DNA of 64,000 nucleotides from Pandoraea pulmonicola (GCF_000815105.2 NZ_CP010310.2:5146001-5210000), one strand, 5' to 3'; counted from the first letter of the stretch, positions 18,938-29,585 are shown. Translations and numbers: made by a program. The notes: generated by a model not told the origin, from the letters alone.

Positions 18938-18967
18938 ATTGTAGCCCGCCAATGTGTGGCGGTTTAA
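18938..18967 (-). promoter_or_regulatory. Candidate promoter with embedded inverted repeat upstream of the RNB gene
   Basis: On the minus strand TTAAAC and TACAAT are separated by 18 bases. The spacer contains CCGCCA-CACAT-TGGCGG, a perfect 6-5-6 inverted repeat, which could be an operator or a weak hairpin ending the upstream esterase transcript. Confidence 0.4.
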
Positions 18968-18986
18968 GGCAGAACGGGCAAACGCG

Positions 18987-19598
18987 TCATTCGCCGGCGA
19001 ACGGTCCCGCCGCGCCGGGCGCGGGAGGCACGTCGACGCCGGCAAAGCGCAATACGTCGTCCATGTAATTGGCGAAATCGGAAATCCCGTGGTCGCTCCC
19101 CTCGATCAGCGTCAGTTTTGCGCCGGGAAACTTCGCCACCATGTCGCGATAGTCGAGCGTCTGGTCTCCGGTCGCGGCCACGAGGTAATAGCGCTCGGGA
19201 CGCGTGATCCGCTCCACATCGATCATGCGCAGTTCGTCGAGATGTCGCGGCTCCACGACGATCGTGCCGCCGCCGTGCCACATCGGCTGCTCGCCGAGCC
19301 ACTTGCCCAGGTCGTCGTACGGACGCGTGGCGGGATTGAGAAGCACCGCGCGGCAACCCAGCTTTTCTGCGAGATACGTTGCGTAATAGCCGCCCAGCGA
19401 ACTGCCGACGATGGTGAGCTCGTCGGCGCTCACGCCGGTGAGCAGGCGCTGCGCGTCGACGACCGCCGCCAGCGGCGAGGGCGGCAGTTGCGGACAGGCC
19501 CACTGGTGGCCGAGCCCGAGCCGATGCATGCGGGCCGCCATCAACTGCGCCTTGAAGGAACGCGGCGACGAACGGAAGCCGTGCAAATAGAGAATCAT
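18987..19598 (-). CDS. YqiA/YcfP-family alpha/beta hydrolase (esterase)
   Basis: A 203-residue small alpha/beta hydrolase. It starts MILYLHGFRSSPRSFKA, the usual YqiA opening with the oxyanion HGF motif. The nucleophile elbow is TIVGSSLGGYYATYLA (serine near residue 74), and GSDHGISDFANYMDD near the C-terminus gives the catalytic histidine. YqiA-type proteins hydrolyse short acyl and acyl-CoA-like esters in vitro; the natural substrate is unknown. ATG 19598 has a strong GGAGG about seven bases upstream, which decides the start over longer frames. It lies between mpl and the RNB gene on the same strand. Confidence 0.9.
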   Translation of the reverse strand: MILYLHGFRSSPRSFKAQLMAARMHRLGLGHQWACPQLPPSPLAAVVDAQRLLTGVSADELTIVGSSLGGYYATYLAEKLGCRAVLLNPATRPYDDLGKWLGEQPMWHGGGTIVVEPRHLDELRMIDVERITRPERYYLVAATGDQTLDYRDMVAKFPGAKLTLIEGSDHGISDFANYMDDVLRFAGVDVPPAPGAAGPFAGE

Positions 19599-19705
19599 GA
19601 AGCCTCCGGAAGAACATTGTCGGCCGGCGCGTACGCCAGCCACGCGCGAGTCGCGCGGGTACCGCGCCAGTGTCGCTCGAGGGGTTCGAGCGCGCTCGGG
19701 TTCAC

Positions 19706-21088
19706 TCAGGCACGCGCCGTCAGCGCGTCGAGCAGCTTCTGGTGAATGCCGCCGAAGCCGCCGTTACTCATCACCACGATCTGGTCGCCGGGTTGTGCCG
19801 CCGCACTCACGGCCCGCACGAGACCGTCGATCTCGCTGAACGCCTGGGCACGCGCGCCCAGCGGCGCCAGCGCTTCGGCGAGATTCCAGCCGAGCGCATC
19901 CTTGCCCGACGGTGCGCCATAGCCGAAGACGAGATCGGCGTCGGCCAGGCTCGCGGGCAGTTGCGCTTTCATCACGCCGAGCTTCATCGTGTTCGATCGC
20001 GGCTCGAGCACCGCCAGGATCCGCGCGCCGCCCGCCCGGCGTCGCAGGCCGGCGAGCGTCGTCTGGATAGCGGTCGGGTGGTGGGCAAAGTCGTCGTAGA
20101 CGGTCACGCCGTCGGCCACCCCGCGCACTTCCATGCGCCGTTTGACGTTCTGGAACTTGCCCAGCGAAGCCGCCGCCTGCTCCGCCGGCACGCCGACGTG
20201 GCGGGCGGCGGCGATGGCCGCGAGCGCGTTCATCCGGTTGTGTTCGCCCTGCAGCGCCCACTTCACCTCGCCGGCGGCCGCCTGACCGTGGTGGACCCAG
20301 AACGCTTCCTGCCCGGAGGCGAGCGAATCGTTGGCCTGCGCGACGTGCCAGCCGTCAGCCACACCGAACCGCTCCACCTCGCTCCAGCAACCGCGGGCCA
20401 GCACGCGCTCCAGCGCCCCTTCGCGGCCATTGACGATCAGACGGCCCTGCCCGGGAACGGTGCGCACCAAATGATGGAATTGGGTTTCGATCGCATTCAG
20501 ATCGGGGAAGATGTCGGCGTGATCGAACTCCAGATTGTTCAGAACCGCCGTACGCGGACGGTAGTGGACGAACTTCGAGCGCTTGTCGAAGAACGCCGTG
20601 TCGTACTCATCGGCCTCGATCACGAAGAAGTCGCTGTCGGTGAGCCGCGCCGAAATGCCGAAGTTCATCGGCACGCCGCCGACGAGAAAGCCCGGCTGGT
20701 AACCGGCGTCCTCCAGAATCCACGTCAGCATCGACGTCGTGGTCGTCTTGCCGTGCGTGCCGGCCACCGCCAGGACCCACTTTTTCGACAGTACGTGCTC
20801 ACCAAGCCACTGCGGACCGGAGGTGTAAGGCAGATTCCGATTCAGTATCTCTTCCATCAACGCGTTGCCGCGCGACACGACGTTCCCGATCACGAACAGA
20901 TCGGGCTTGAGTGAGACCTGATCGGCGTCGAAGCCCTCGATCAGGCGAATGCCTTGCGCCTCGAGCTGGGTGCTCATCGGCGGATAGACGTTGGCATCGC
21001 AACCCGTGACGGTGTGACCGGCCTGACGCGCGAGGACTGCCAGACCGCCCATGAACGTGCCGCAGATACCAAGAATATGAATATGCAT
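19706..21088 (-). CDS. mpl: UDP-N-acetylmuramate:L-alanyl-gamma-D-glutamyl-meso-diaminopimelate ligase
   Basis: A 460-residue Mpl, the murein tripeptide ligase that reattaches recycled L-Ala-D-Glu-mDAP to UDP-MurNAc. The N-terminal Rossmann part begins MHIHILGICGTFMGGLAVLA, the ATP loop is AVAGTHGKTTTTSML, and the Mur ligase central domain contains IEADEYDTAFFDKRSKF and GEHNRMNALAAIAA. The C-terminal domain has VYDDFAHHPTAIQTTL and LEPRSNTMK. ATG 21088 starts the conserved family sequence; open codons upstream are not conserved. Together with ampD at 37 kb it covers peptidoglycan recycling in this window. Confidence 0.97.
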   Translation of the reverse strand: MHIHILGICGTFMGGLAVLARQAGHTVTGCDANVYPPMSTQLEAQGIRLIEGFDADQVSLKPDLFVIGNVVSRGNALMEEILNRNLPYTSGPQWLGEHVLSKKWVLAVAGTHGKTTTTSMLTWILEDAGYQPGFLVGGVPMNFGISARLTDSDFFVIEADEYDTAFFDKRSKFVHYRPRTAVLNNLEFDHADIFPDLNAIETQFHHLVRTVPGQGRLIVNGREGALERVLARGCWSEVERFGVADGWHVAQANDSLASGQEAFWVHHGQAAAGEVKWALQGEHNRMNALAAIAAARHVGVPAEQAAASLGKFQNVKRRMEVRGVADGVTVYDDFAHHPTAIQTTLAGLRRRAGGARILAVLEPRSNTMKLGVMKAQLPASLADADLVFGYGAPSGKDALGWNLAEALAPLGARAQAFSEIDGLVRAVSAAAQPGDQIVVMSNGGFGGIHQKLLDALTARA

Positions 21089-21206
21089 GGATGGGGAGCG
21101 TGGTGAGAACGGGTCGGACCCGTACGGGAATCGGGGTAGTGCAAAGCCAAGGGCTCCATTGTACCTGCGGCGAGCCGGGCAACGCCTTTCGGGTATCATC
21201 GACGAC

Positions 21207-21863
21207 ATGACACGCAAATCCTGGAACGACGCCCAGCGCCTGCGCGAAGAAATTGCGCTGGCGGCCGCCCGCCTCATCGCCGAGGAGGGCGCCGACTACG
21301 CTACCGCCAAGCGCAAGGCGGCGAAGCAGATCACGGGCGAGAACCGGGTTGCGGGTGAATTGCTGCCGGATAACGACCAGATCGAAGCCGAAGTGCGGGA
21401 ATACGTGCAGACGTTCCTTTCCGACACCCAACCGGCCGAGCTGGCCTACCTGCGTGATGTCGCGTTGACGGTCATGACCGAACTCGCCCGCTACCGGCCG
21501 TACATCACCGGCGCTGTATACAATGGCACGGCCACGGCGCTATCCGATATCTATCTGCAGGCTTTCTGCGACAACCCGAAGGAAGTCGCCATCGATCTGC
21601 TCAATCGCGGCATCGATTACGAAGTCTCCGAAACCCGCCATTTCAATGGCCGGGGCACGGTCGAGACGTTGAGTTTCCTGTGGCGCACCCGCGGTCAGCG
21701 CGGTGAGCCGGCCGGCATCCATCTGTCGCTCTACGCGCTCGACGACATGCGCGGCGCGCTCAAGGCAACCGACGGAAATGGGCGAACAGTCCGCACGGAC
21801 GCCGAGGGCCTGCGCGCGCTCATCGCGGAAACAGAGACCTCGCAGGCCGCGCACAGCGGTTGA
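21207..21863 (+). CDS. Conserved hypothetical protein, possibly nucleotidyltransferase-like
   Basis: A 218-residue soluble protein that I cannot assign firmly. It starts MTRKSWNDAQRLREEIALAA, with a charged helical first 60 residues, then a motif around RYRPYITGAVYNGTATALSD (about 95-115) and a stretch with RGIDYEVSETRHFNGRGTVE. The central motif resembles uncharacterised betaproteobacterial proteins sometimes suggested to have a minimal nucleotidyltransferase-like fold; that link is tentative because the G-S-x(n)-D-x-D signature is not seen. The gene is divergent from mpl with 118 bases between starts, and such genes often sit next to mpl in this order. Codon use matches its neighbours. Confidence 0.7.
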   Translation: MTRKSWNDAQRLREEIALAAARLIAEEGADYATAKRKAAKQITGENRVAGELLPDNDQIEAEVREYVQTFLSDTQPAELAYLRDVALTVMTELARYRPYITGAVYNGTATALSDIYLQAFCDNPKEVAIDLLNRGIDYEVSETRHFNGRGTVETLSFLWRTRGQRGEPAGIHLSLYALDDMRGALKATDGNGRTVRTDAEGLRALIAETETSQAAHSG

Positions 21864-21974
21864 CATGCGCGCGGATCGCGGCAAGATGGCCTTCATTCGC
21901 CACCATTTCTCCGCAATTCGTCGTCGCTTTTCGTTTACCGTACTCTCCGAACTCTTTCGCCTATCTTCATCATC

Positions 21975-22499
21975 ATGGCAAAACGCATTGCGATTCTCTT
22001 GATTCTCGCGCTGGTGGGATCGGGGACGGGCTTCTGGTTCGGCCACCGGAATCAGCAGTCGAACGACGCCGCCAACGCCGCGGTCGCGCAGTTACTCGCC
22101 ACTCGGCTGCCCGACCTGGAGGGCAACGAGCAGGCCGTCTCGCAATGGCGGGGCAAGACGCTCGTCGTGAACTTCTGGGCGCCGTGGTGCGGACCCTGTG
22201 TGGAAGAAATGCCGGATCTGCAGGCGCTGGCGACGGAATATGGCAGCAAAAACGTCCAATTCGTCGGGATCGGCATCGATACAGCGCAGAACATGATCGC
22301 TTTCGAGCGGAAGGTGAAAGTCGACTATCCGCTGCTGGTCGCAGGTTACGCGGGCACCGATCTGGCGCGCGCCCTCGGCAACAAGGCCGGCGCGTTGCCC
22401 TTTACCGTGATCGTCGACACTCGGGGGCGCGTGCATTACGAAAAACTCGGCCGGATCACGTCGGACGAGGTCCGCACGGCCCTCAAGCCGCTGATCTGA
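21975..22499 (+). CDS. TlpA-family thioredoxin-like protein (membrane-anchored)
   Basis: A 174-residue protein with an N-terminal membrane anchor or uncleaved signal (AILLILALVGSGTGFWFG, about residues 5-22) followed by a thioredoxin-fold domain. The active site is NFWAPWCGPCVEEMPDL with C72 and C75, and a cis-proline is seen in GALPFTVIVDTRG. TlpA/ResA-type proteins reduce disulfides in the periplasm, often during cytochrome c maturation or to keep partner proteins reduced. No cytochrome maturation genes are adjacent, so the client is unknown. It stands 111 bases after the hypothetical gene. Confidence 0.9.
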   Translation: MAKRIAILLILALVGSGTGFWFGHRNQQSNDAANAAVAQLLATRLPDLEGNEQAVSQWRGKTLVVNFWAPWCGPCVEEMPDLQALATEYGSKNVQFVGIGIDTAQNMIAFERKVKVDYPLLVAGYAGTDLARALGNKAGALPFTVIVDTRGRVHYEKLGRITSDEVRTALKPLI

Positions 22500-22666
22500 C
22501 CCTATCGGTATCGAGAGCCGCAGCGCGCGTGTTCAGCCGGTCCGTCGCCTGACATCGTGGGAAGCCCCGCCAAGCTTAAGCGGAGCGGGACTGTTTTTCA
22601 CCCCACTGGACAAAATCGACCAACTGGCGTTTAATTGCGCCCAATTTCGTGAATTTTGATTCGCCG

Positions 22667-23113
22667 ATGCCTCACCGCATTCTCGTGCTCCATGGCCCAA
22701 ACCTGAACCTGCTCGGTACTCGCGAGCCGGAAGTGTACGGTCGCACGACGCTGGCCGACATCGACCAGGCGCTGGATACGGAGGCCAAGGCGGCCGGCGC
22801 GGAAGTGGTGACATTCCAGAGCAATCACGAAGGTGCGCTCGTTGACCGGATTCAGGCGGCGCGCGGTGAGTCGATCGACTTCATCGTCATCAATCCGGCG
22901 GCTTACACCCATACCAGCGTGGCCATCCGCGACGCGCTGGCCGGTGTCGGCATCCCGTTCGTCGAGGTCCATCTCTCGAACGTTCATGCGCGCGAAGCCT
23001 TCCGGCATCACTCGTACTTTTCCGATATCGCGCAAGGTGTGATCTGCGGCCTGGGCTGGCGCGGCTACGTCTACGCACTCGATTTTGCCCTGCGGCGCCT
23101 CGCCGGCGGGTAG
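22667..23113 (+). CDS. aroQ: 3-dehydroquinate dehydratase, type II
   Basis: A 148-residue type II dehydroquinase, converting 3-dehydroquinate to 3-dehydroshikimate, the step just before AroE. Hallmarks are [20 protein letters not shown] at the N-terminus (residues 5-24; the catalytic tyrosine is at its end), [23 protein letters not shown], and [18 protein letters not shown] near residues 104-121. The enzyme forms dodecamers. ATG 22667 gives the standard N-terminus; a GTG six codons upstream is possible. It lies ahead of accB-accC, an order frequent in proteobacteria. Confidence 0.97.
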   Translation: MPHRILVLHGPNLNLLGTREPEVYGRTTLADIDQALDTEAKAAGAEVVTFQSNHEGALVDRIQAARGESIDFIVINPAAYTHTSVAIRDALAGVGIPFVEVHLSNVHAREAFRHHSYFSDIAQGVICGLGWRGYVYALDFALRRLAGG

Positions 23114-23136
23114 TCCTTTCATCCCCTATCTCCCCT

Positions 23137-23155
23137 CGCGGGGCGCTGCCCCGCG
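23137..23155. other. GC-rich hairpin between aroQ and accB
   Basis: CGCGGGGC pairs with GCCCCGCG around a GCT loop. There is no T-run, so this is not a classical terminator. It lies 28 bases before the accB start and could be an mRNA structure. Confidence 0.4.
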
Positions 23156-23182
23156 TCGATACAGAATCAAGGAGCTTCCTTC

Positions 23183-23647
23183 ATGGATTTGCGCAAACTC
23201 AAGACGTTGATCGACCTCGTGGCCGAATCGGGTATTTCCGAGCTCGAAGTCACCGAAGGCGAAGGCAAGGTCCGCATCGTCAAGGCGCCGCCCCAGGTGA
23301 TCGCCGCGCCGATGCAGATGGCCATGCCGGCCGCCGCGCCGCAGGTCGCCGCGCAAGCTCCTGTCGCGGCCGCCGCTGCGCCGGCCGCGCCCGCCGCCCC
23401 GGCACAGCCGCAGGGTCACGTCGTGACGTCGCCGATGGTCGGCACGTTCTATCGTGCACCGTCGCCGGGCGCCGATGCGTTCGTGCAAGTCGGCGACTCG
23501 GTCAAGGAAGGCCAGACGCTGTGCATCATCGAAGCGATGAAGCTGCTCAACGAGATCGAGTCGGACAAGGCAGGCGTGATCAAGGAAATCCTCGTCGAGA
23601 ACGGTCAGGCCGTGGAATACGGTCAACCGCTGTTCGTGATCGGCTAA
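23183..23647 (+). CDS. accB: Biotin carboxyl carrier protein of acetyl-CoA carboxylase
   Basis: A 154-residue BCCP. The N-terminal part ([20 protein letters not shown]) is followed by an alanine/proline-rich flexible linker (about residues 38-78) and the biotinyl domain. The biotin attachment site is [10 protein letters not shown], with K120 as the modified lysine, and the thumb region is [13 protein letters not shown]. It carries CO2 on biotin between the AccC carboxylase and the AccAD transferase in the first step of fatty acid synthesis. ATG is preceded by AAGGAG. accC starts 87 bases downstream. Confidence 0.98.
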   Translation: MDLRKLKTLIDLVAESGISELEVTEGEGKVRIVKAPPQVIAAPMQMAMPAAAPQVAAQAPVAAAAAPAAPAAPAQPQGHVVTSPMVGTFYRAPSPGADAFVQVGDSVKEGQTLCIIEAMKLLNEIESDKAGVIKEILVENGQAVEYGQPLFVIG

Positions 23648-23734
23648 TGCCGGTTGTCGGACGCCGGGGCTGCCACGCGACAGCGCGCGGCGTCCGGCCC
23701 CGCTCCTCTCCCCTTACGGGCAGGACTGCACATA

Positions 23735-25096
<1,362 letters not shown>

Positions 25097-25124
25097 GCAT
25101 CAATTGAAGCAGGAACCGCTCGCC

Positions 25125-26018
25125 ATGTATCGCGAAATCGTCGTTGAAGTTGCCCGCGCCCAAGCCGAGGCCCTGTCGGACGCCCTGCTCGATCTGGGCG
25201 TGCTGTCGGTGTCCGTGGAGGACGCGGACGCCGACACGCCCGACGAGCAACCGATGTTCGGCGAGCCGGGCCTCACCCCGAAGGACACCGCGTGGCAACG
25301 CTCGCGCGTGGTGGCCCTCGTGGGCGAGGACCAGGACGCCGCCGTGCTGCTCGCGGCGGCCGTCAACGAGCTCGGCCTCGGCGAGTCGCCGGCGTTTGCG
25401 CTGCGCGACGTCGAGGAGCAGGACTGGGTGCGTCTGACGCAATCGCAGTTCGAGCCGATGCAGATCGGCCAGCGCATCTGGGTCGTGCCATCCTGGCACG
25501 ACGCGCCGGATGCCGACGCCCTGGTGCTCGAGCTCGATCCGGGTCTGGCGTTCGGCACCGGCAGCCACCCGACCACGCGTCTTTGCATGGAATGGCTCGA
25601 GCAGCACGTGCAGCCCGGACAGTCGTTGCTCGACTATGGCTGCGGCTCGGGCATTCTGGCCATTCTGGCTCGCAAGTGCGGCGCGGATCCTGTCGTCGGC
25701 ATCGATATCGACCCGCAGGCGGTCGAATCGGCCCGCTACAACAGCGAACGCAATCACGCACCGGTCGAATACGGGCTGCCCGACGATCTGCGTGACGGTC
25801 AATTCGATATCGTGGTCGCGAACATCCTGTCGAATCCCCTCAAGCTGCTCGCGTCGATGTTGACGTCGCGCGTAGCGCCGGGGGGACGGCTCGCGCTGTC
25901 GGGCGTGCTGGAGCGACAGGCCGACGAAGTGATCGCGGCCTACGCGCCCTATATGAAGATGTCGGTCTGGCGCGCTCACGACGGCTGGGTCTGCCTGCAC
26001 GGGCAGGCCGCCAGCTGA
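25125..26018 (+). CDS. prmA: Ribosomal protein L11 methyltransferase
   Basis: A 297-residue PrmA, a SAM-dependent enzyme that trimethylates several amino groups of ribosomal protein L11. The N-terminal L11-recognition domain begins [20 protein letters not shown]; the catalytic domain has [37 protein letters not shown] (SAM loop, about residues 170-189) and [14 protein letters not shown], the N-x-L-x-x-P-type post-loop typical of PrmA. ATG 25125 has AGGA about 12 bases upstream. It follows accC by 28 bases, the usual accBC-prmA order in beta- and gammaproteobacteria. Confidence 0.97.
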   Translation: MYREIVVEVARAQAEALSDALLDLGVLSVSVEDADADTPDEQPMFGEPGLTPKDTAWQRSRVVALVGEDQDAAVLLAAAVNELGLGESPAFALRDVEEQDWVRLTQSQFEPMQIGQRIWVVPSWHDAPDADALVLELDPGLAFGTGSHPTTRLCMEWLEQHVQPGQSLLDYGCGSGILAILARKCGADPVVGIDIDPQAVESARYNSERNHAPVEYGLPDDLRDGQFDIVVANILSNPLKLLASMLTSRVAPGGRLALSGVLERQADEVIAAYAPYMKMSVWRAHDGWVCLHGQAAS

Positions 26019-26042
26019 GCCGACGACGACGCGACGACTCCC

Positions 26043-27170
26043 ATGAACCAGTCCTCGCGCGTTCTCGCCACTCGCTGCCCCCACTGTCATACCGTCTTTC
26101 GCGTCGTCGGGGATCAACTCAAGCTGCGCGACGGCCTCGTGCGCTGCGGCCACTGTCACGAAGTGTTCGACGGGCGCGCCTATCTGTGCGAGCCGCCGAA
26201 CGATGAGGCTGGCTCCCCGGCCGCGGGCATCCAGCCAGCAGCGGAAGTTGCACGCAACACGCCAGCAAGCGTTGCAAACGCCGTCGACGCCGGCAATCTC
26301 GCACAAACTGCCGACGCCACCCCCGCCCCGGCGGTCGCGTCCCGGACCGCGGACAACACCGACACGTCGGTCGCTTCGACACAAGGCGCCAGTTCCGGCG
26401 GCGAGAAGCGGCCGATTCCGGAAATGCTCACGCCCACGGCCATTGCCGCGCTGCTCGGTACGCCCGACGAAAGCCGCGCTCAGATGCAGCACGGCCCAGG
26501 TCGCTATCTCGACGACGATCCCGCCGCGCTGGACGCTCCCACATCCGCGCCGGCTCACACCACGGCACAGACGTCGTCCGGCAGCGCCGAACGCGCTGGG
26601 CGCCCGCGCGCCGCGCGCGTGGTCTGGCGCGTGCTGCTCACGCTGACGATCGTGGGCCTGCTTGCGCAATGGGCGTGGCTCGAGCGCGCGGGGCTCGTCG
26701 ACCGCATTCCGGCATTGCGCGGCGTATTCGCGGCAGTGGGCCGTCCGCTGCACGTGACGGTGGCGCCGCCCCGTCAGCCGGACATGATCCAGATTTCGAG
26801 CGTCACGCTCGTGACCGATGAACCGGGCGCGAGCGACGCGATGGTCGGCGCGACGGCCGATACGGCATCGGGTGTGAGCGTCGCAAGCGACGTTTCGTCC
26901 TCACCCGGCGACACCGTGCCGATGACGCTCACCGTCTTCATTCGCAATCAGGCCGATTACACGCTCGCCTGGCCGTCGCTCGAGCTGACGCTGTCGGACA
27001 TCGACGGCAAGCCGGTCGTGCGACGGGTTTTCGGCGCCGACGACTACGTCACCGATGCCTCGTTGCGCGATGCTGGGATGGCGCCACGCAACGAGCGCAC
27101 GATTCGGTTACGATTGTCGGCGCAGGCTGCGCTAGCCAGTAACTATCGGGTGCTCGCGTTCTATCCTTGA
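26043..27170 (+). CDS. Zinc-ribbon and DUF3426 domain membrane protein
   Basis: A 375-residue protein with an MJ0042-type zinc ribbon at the N-terminus: CPHCHTVFRV and then VRCGHCHEVFDG, giving two CxxC pairs within residues 12-44. A long disordered region rich in A, P and T follows to about 190, then one membrane helix (VLLTLTIVGLLAQWAWLERA, about 200-219) and a C-terminal DUF3426 beta-domain. The family is often encoded next to prmA in Burkholderiales, as here (24 bases away). Cytosolic metal-binding head and periplasmic tail are inferred from the single helix. Function unknown. Confidence 0.88.
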   Translation: MNQSSRVLATRCPHCHTVFRVVGDQLKLRDGLVRCGHCHEVFDGRAYLCEPPNDEAGSPAAGIQPAAEVARNTPASVANAVDAGNLAQTADATPAPAVASRTADNTDTSVASTQGASSGGEKRPIPEMLTPTAIAALLGTPDESRAQMQHGPGRYLDDDPAALDAPTSAPAHTTAQTSSGSAERAGRPRAARVVWRVLLTLTIVGLLAQWAWLERAGLVDRIPALRGVFAAVGRPLHVTVAPPRQPDMIQISSVTLVTDEPGASDAMVGATADTASGVSVASDVSSSPGDTVPMTLTVFIRNQADYTLAWPSLELTLSDIDGKPVVRRVFGADDYVTDASLRDAGMAPRNERTIRLRLSAQAALASNYRVLAFYP

Positions 27171-27203
27171 AACGCGATGCCACACTCAACCTAGGAGATA
27201 TCG

Positions 27204-27704
27204 ATGTCCCAAGTCACGCTCGGGGGCAACCCCATCGAAGTTGACGGCCAGTTCCCGCAGAAGGGGCAGACCGCACCGGCCTTCAAGCTGGTCAACGCCA
27301 AGCTGCAGGACGTCTCGCTCGACGACTTCGCCGGCAAGCGCAAGATCCTCAACATTGTGCCGAGCCTCGACACGCCGACCTGCGCTACGTCTACCCGCAA
27401 GTTCAACGAAGCAGCCAGCAAGCTCGAGAACACCGTCGTGCTCGTCATTTCGGCCGATCTGCCGTTCGCGATGAGCCGTTTCTGCGCCACCGAAGGGCTG
27501 ACCAACGTCGTTACGCTGTCGACCATGCGCGGCCGTGATTTCCTCAAGGACTACGGTGTGGCGATCTCCACCGGCCCGCTCGCCGGCGTTGCGGCCCGCG
27601 CCGTCGTGGTGCTCGACGCGGACAACCGTGTCATCCACGCCGAACTCGTGCCGGAAATCAAGAACGAGCCGAACTACGACGCGGCACTCGCCGCCAAGGC
27701 GTAA
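27204..27704 (+). CDS. tpx: Thiol peroxidase (atypical 2-Cys peroxiredoxin)
   Basis: A 166-residue Tpx that reduces organic hydroperoxides and hydrogen peroxide using thioredoxin. The peroxidatic cysteine is C60 in [15 protein letters not shown], and the resolving cysteine is C94 in [13 protein letters not shown], matching the spacing of E. coli Tpx (C61/C95). The N-terminal [21 protein letters not shown] is family-typical. An AGGAG lies about seven bases before the ATG. A 9 base-pair hairpin at 27721-27748 follows the stop but lacks a T-run, so termination there is doubtful. Confidence 0.97.
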   Translation: MSQVTLGGNPIEVDGQFPQKGQTAPAFKLVNAKLQDVSLDDFAGKRKILNIVPSLDTPTCATSTRKFNEAASKLENTVVLVISADLPFAMSRFCATEGLTNVVTLSTMRGRDFLKDYGVAISTGPLAGVAARAVVVLDADNRVIHAELVPEIKNEPNYDAALAAKA

Positions 27705-27977
27705 GCCATTGCCGTTCGGTCCGGTGTGCTCACGCGCCTGCACACCGGCATCGTGATTTCGCTGGTGCGAATCGAAACGCTTCGGCGCTTCTCGATACAC
27801 GTCGCAGTGCGTCGATGTCCGCCGGCAGCGTTTCCCCGTTTCTCCGGCTTCTTCGGTGTCGCCGGTTTCCGCCAGATGGCGCCGCTTCCTCTGTGACGAC
27901 TGGGCGAAGTGGCGCCCACACCGCGGCCGCCTGTCGAGACTTGCAGCCCCCCAACACCTTTCGCAAGGATCTATCCC

Positions 27978-28913
27978 GTGACTACCGTGATCTGCGGCTC
28001 GCTCGCCTACGACAACATCATGACGTTCGAAGGCCGCTTCGGCGAGCACATCCTGCCTGATCAGGTGCATATCCTGAACGTCAGCTTCCTGGTGCCGACG
28101 ATGCGCCGCAATTTCGGCGGCTGCGCGGGCAACATCGGCTACAGCCTCCACCTGCTCGGCGGCAAGCCGCTCGTCATGGCCACGGTCGGCGAAGATGGCG
28201 CTGCCTACCTCGAGCGCTTCCAGTCGCTCGGCATGACGACCGAATTCGTGCGCACCGTGACCGGCAGCATGACCGCCAACGCGATGATCACGACCGATCT
28301 GGACAACAACCAGATCACCGCCTTCCACCCGGGCGCAATGATGTTCTCGGCGCAAAACCGCGTGGCCGATGCGAAGGGCGCCAAGCTCGGCATCGTCGCC
28401 CCGGACGCCCCCGACGCCATGCTCACCCACGCCGAAGGTTTCGCCGCCGCCGGAGTACCCTTCGTGTTCGACCCGGGTCAGGGCCTGCCGCTCCTCTCGC
28501 CCGAGGCGCTTCGCCGCATGGTGGAACTCGCTACGTATCTTGCGGTCAACGACTACGAAGCCAAGCTCCTCGCCACGAAGACCGGCTGGTCGATGGAAGA
28601 CCTGCAGTCGCGTGTCGAGGCACTTGTCGTCACGCGCGGAGAGCACGGGGCTCTGATCTTCGCCGGCGGCAAGCAGCACGACATTCCTGCCGTGGCCGCC
28701 AAGCGTGTCGTCGACCCCACCGGCTGCGGCGACGCATTCCGTGGCGGTCTGCTCTATGGCATCGAAAAGGGTCTCGACTGGCCGACCACCGGCCGCCTGG
28801 CCAGCCTGATGGGTTCGCTCAAGATCGCCGAGCAGGGCCCGCAGACTTATGCACCCACGCGCGCCGAAATCGACGCGCAATACGAAGAAGCGTTCGGCCA
28901 CCGCTTCGAGTGA
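27978..28913 (+). CDS. PfkB-family carbohydrate/nucleoside kinase (adenosine kinase-like)
   Basis: A 311-residue ribokinase-fold kinase. It has RRNFGGCAGNIGYSLHLLGG (substrate-binding glycine pair, about residues 41-60) and the second PfkB signature VDPTGCGDAFRGGLLYGI near 238-255, where the aspartate is the catalytic base. The start MTTVICGSLAYDNIMTFEGR uses GTG at 27978 with AAGGAT seven bases upstream. Betaproteobacterial homologues are usually annotated as adenosine kinase or generic carbohydrate kinase; I cannot identify the substrate. It is 273 bases after tpx and 18 bases before the lipoprotein gene. Confidence 0.87.
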   Translation: MTTVICGSLAYDNIMTFEGRFGEHILPDQVHILNVSFLVPTMRRNFGGCAGNIGYSLHLLGGKPLVMATVGEDGAAYLERFQSLGMTTEFVRTVTGSMTANAMITTDLDNNQITAFHPGAMMFSAQNRVADAKGAKLGIVAPDAPDAMLTHAEGFAAAGVPFVFDPGQGLPLLSPEALRRMVELATYLAVNDYEAKLLATKTGWSMEDLQSRVEALVVTRGEHGALIFAGGKQHDIPAVAAKRVVDPTGCGDAFRGGLLYGIEKGLDWPTTGRLASLMGSLKIAEQGPQTYAPTRAEIDAQYEEAFGHRFE

Positions 28914-28931
28914 TTTTATAAAGGCACAACG

Positions 28932-29411
28932 ATGGCACGACTGACCACACCGCTAATCCTTCTCGCCGCCGCGGCTTCGCTCTCCCTGTCCGCCTGCACG
29001 GCGTTCGGTCCGAGCAACTCCGCGAGCGTCTACAGCAGCCGTCAGGCACAACGTGAACAGGTCGTACGCATGGGCACGGTCGAGTCGGTTCGTCCGGTCA
29101 CGATCGACAGCAGCAATGGCGAACCGGGCATTCTCGGCATCGCGGGCGGCGGCGCGCTCGGCGCCATCGGCGGCAGCGCCATCGGTGGCGGCCGCGGTTC
29201 GATCGCGACGGGTATCGTCGGCGGTTTGCTGGGTGCGGTTGCCGGGCAAGCCATCGAGAACCGCATGAGCAAGAAGGCCGGCCTGGAAATCACCGTGCGG
29301 CTCGACAACGGCGAACTGCGTGCGATCACGCAGGATGCCGACGAGGCCTTCCAGCCGGGCCAGCGCGTACGCTTGCTCTCGAGCGGTGGCGTGACGCGCG
29401 TGACGCACTGA
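28932..29411 (+). CDS. Glycine-zipper outer-membrane lipoprotein (SlyB/Pcp-like)
   Basis: A 159-residue lipoprotein precursor. The signal ends in the lipobox SLSLSACTAF, placing the lipidated cysteine at residue 22. The middle (about residues 67-110) is a glycine-zipper two-helix segment with GIAGGGALGAIGGSAIGGG and IVGGLLGAVAGQAIE, followed by a small beta-domain EITVRLDNGELRAITQ. This architecture is that of SlyB/Pcp proteins, abundant outer-membrane lipoproteins linked to envelope integrity. It follows the PfkB gene by 18 bases and is followed by a terminator. Confidence 0.92.
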   Translation: MARLTTPLILLAAAASLSLSACTAFGPSNSASVYSSRQAQREQVVRMGTVESVRPVTIDSSNGEPGILGIAGGGALGAIGGSAIGGGRGSIATGIVGGLLGAVAGQAIENRMSKKAGLEITVRLDNGELRAITQDADEAFQPGQRVRLLSSGGVTRVTH

Positions 29412-29521
29412 CCACTGGCGCTTCGGTATTATTCGGTACGGCAGGCGCAACGAACGCGATGCGCTGGCAATGAGGCGGCAAGGGAGCGAGGCGAGATTGC
29501 TTCGCCTCACTCCGCATCTCG

Positions 29522-29547
29522 ACGGGCGACACATGTCGCCCGTTTTT
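29522..29547 (+). terminator. Intrinsic terminator downstream of the glycine-zipper lipoprotein gene
   Basis: ACGGGCGAC (29522-29530) pairs with GTCGCCCGT (29535-29543) around an ACAT loop, followed by TTTTC. Confidence 0.88.
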
Positions 29548-29585
29548 CATTGGGGCGGTATGGACGCGGCATGGGTGAGGCCCAT

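Noticed and set aside
22563..22598. Terminator after the TlpA-type gene
   Set aside because: The stem is imperfect with alternative pairings around AAGCTTAAGC; only the following T-run is convincing.
27721..27748. Terminator after tpx
   Set aside because: The hairpin is good (nine base pairs), but no T-run follows it in either direction.
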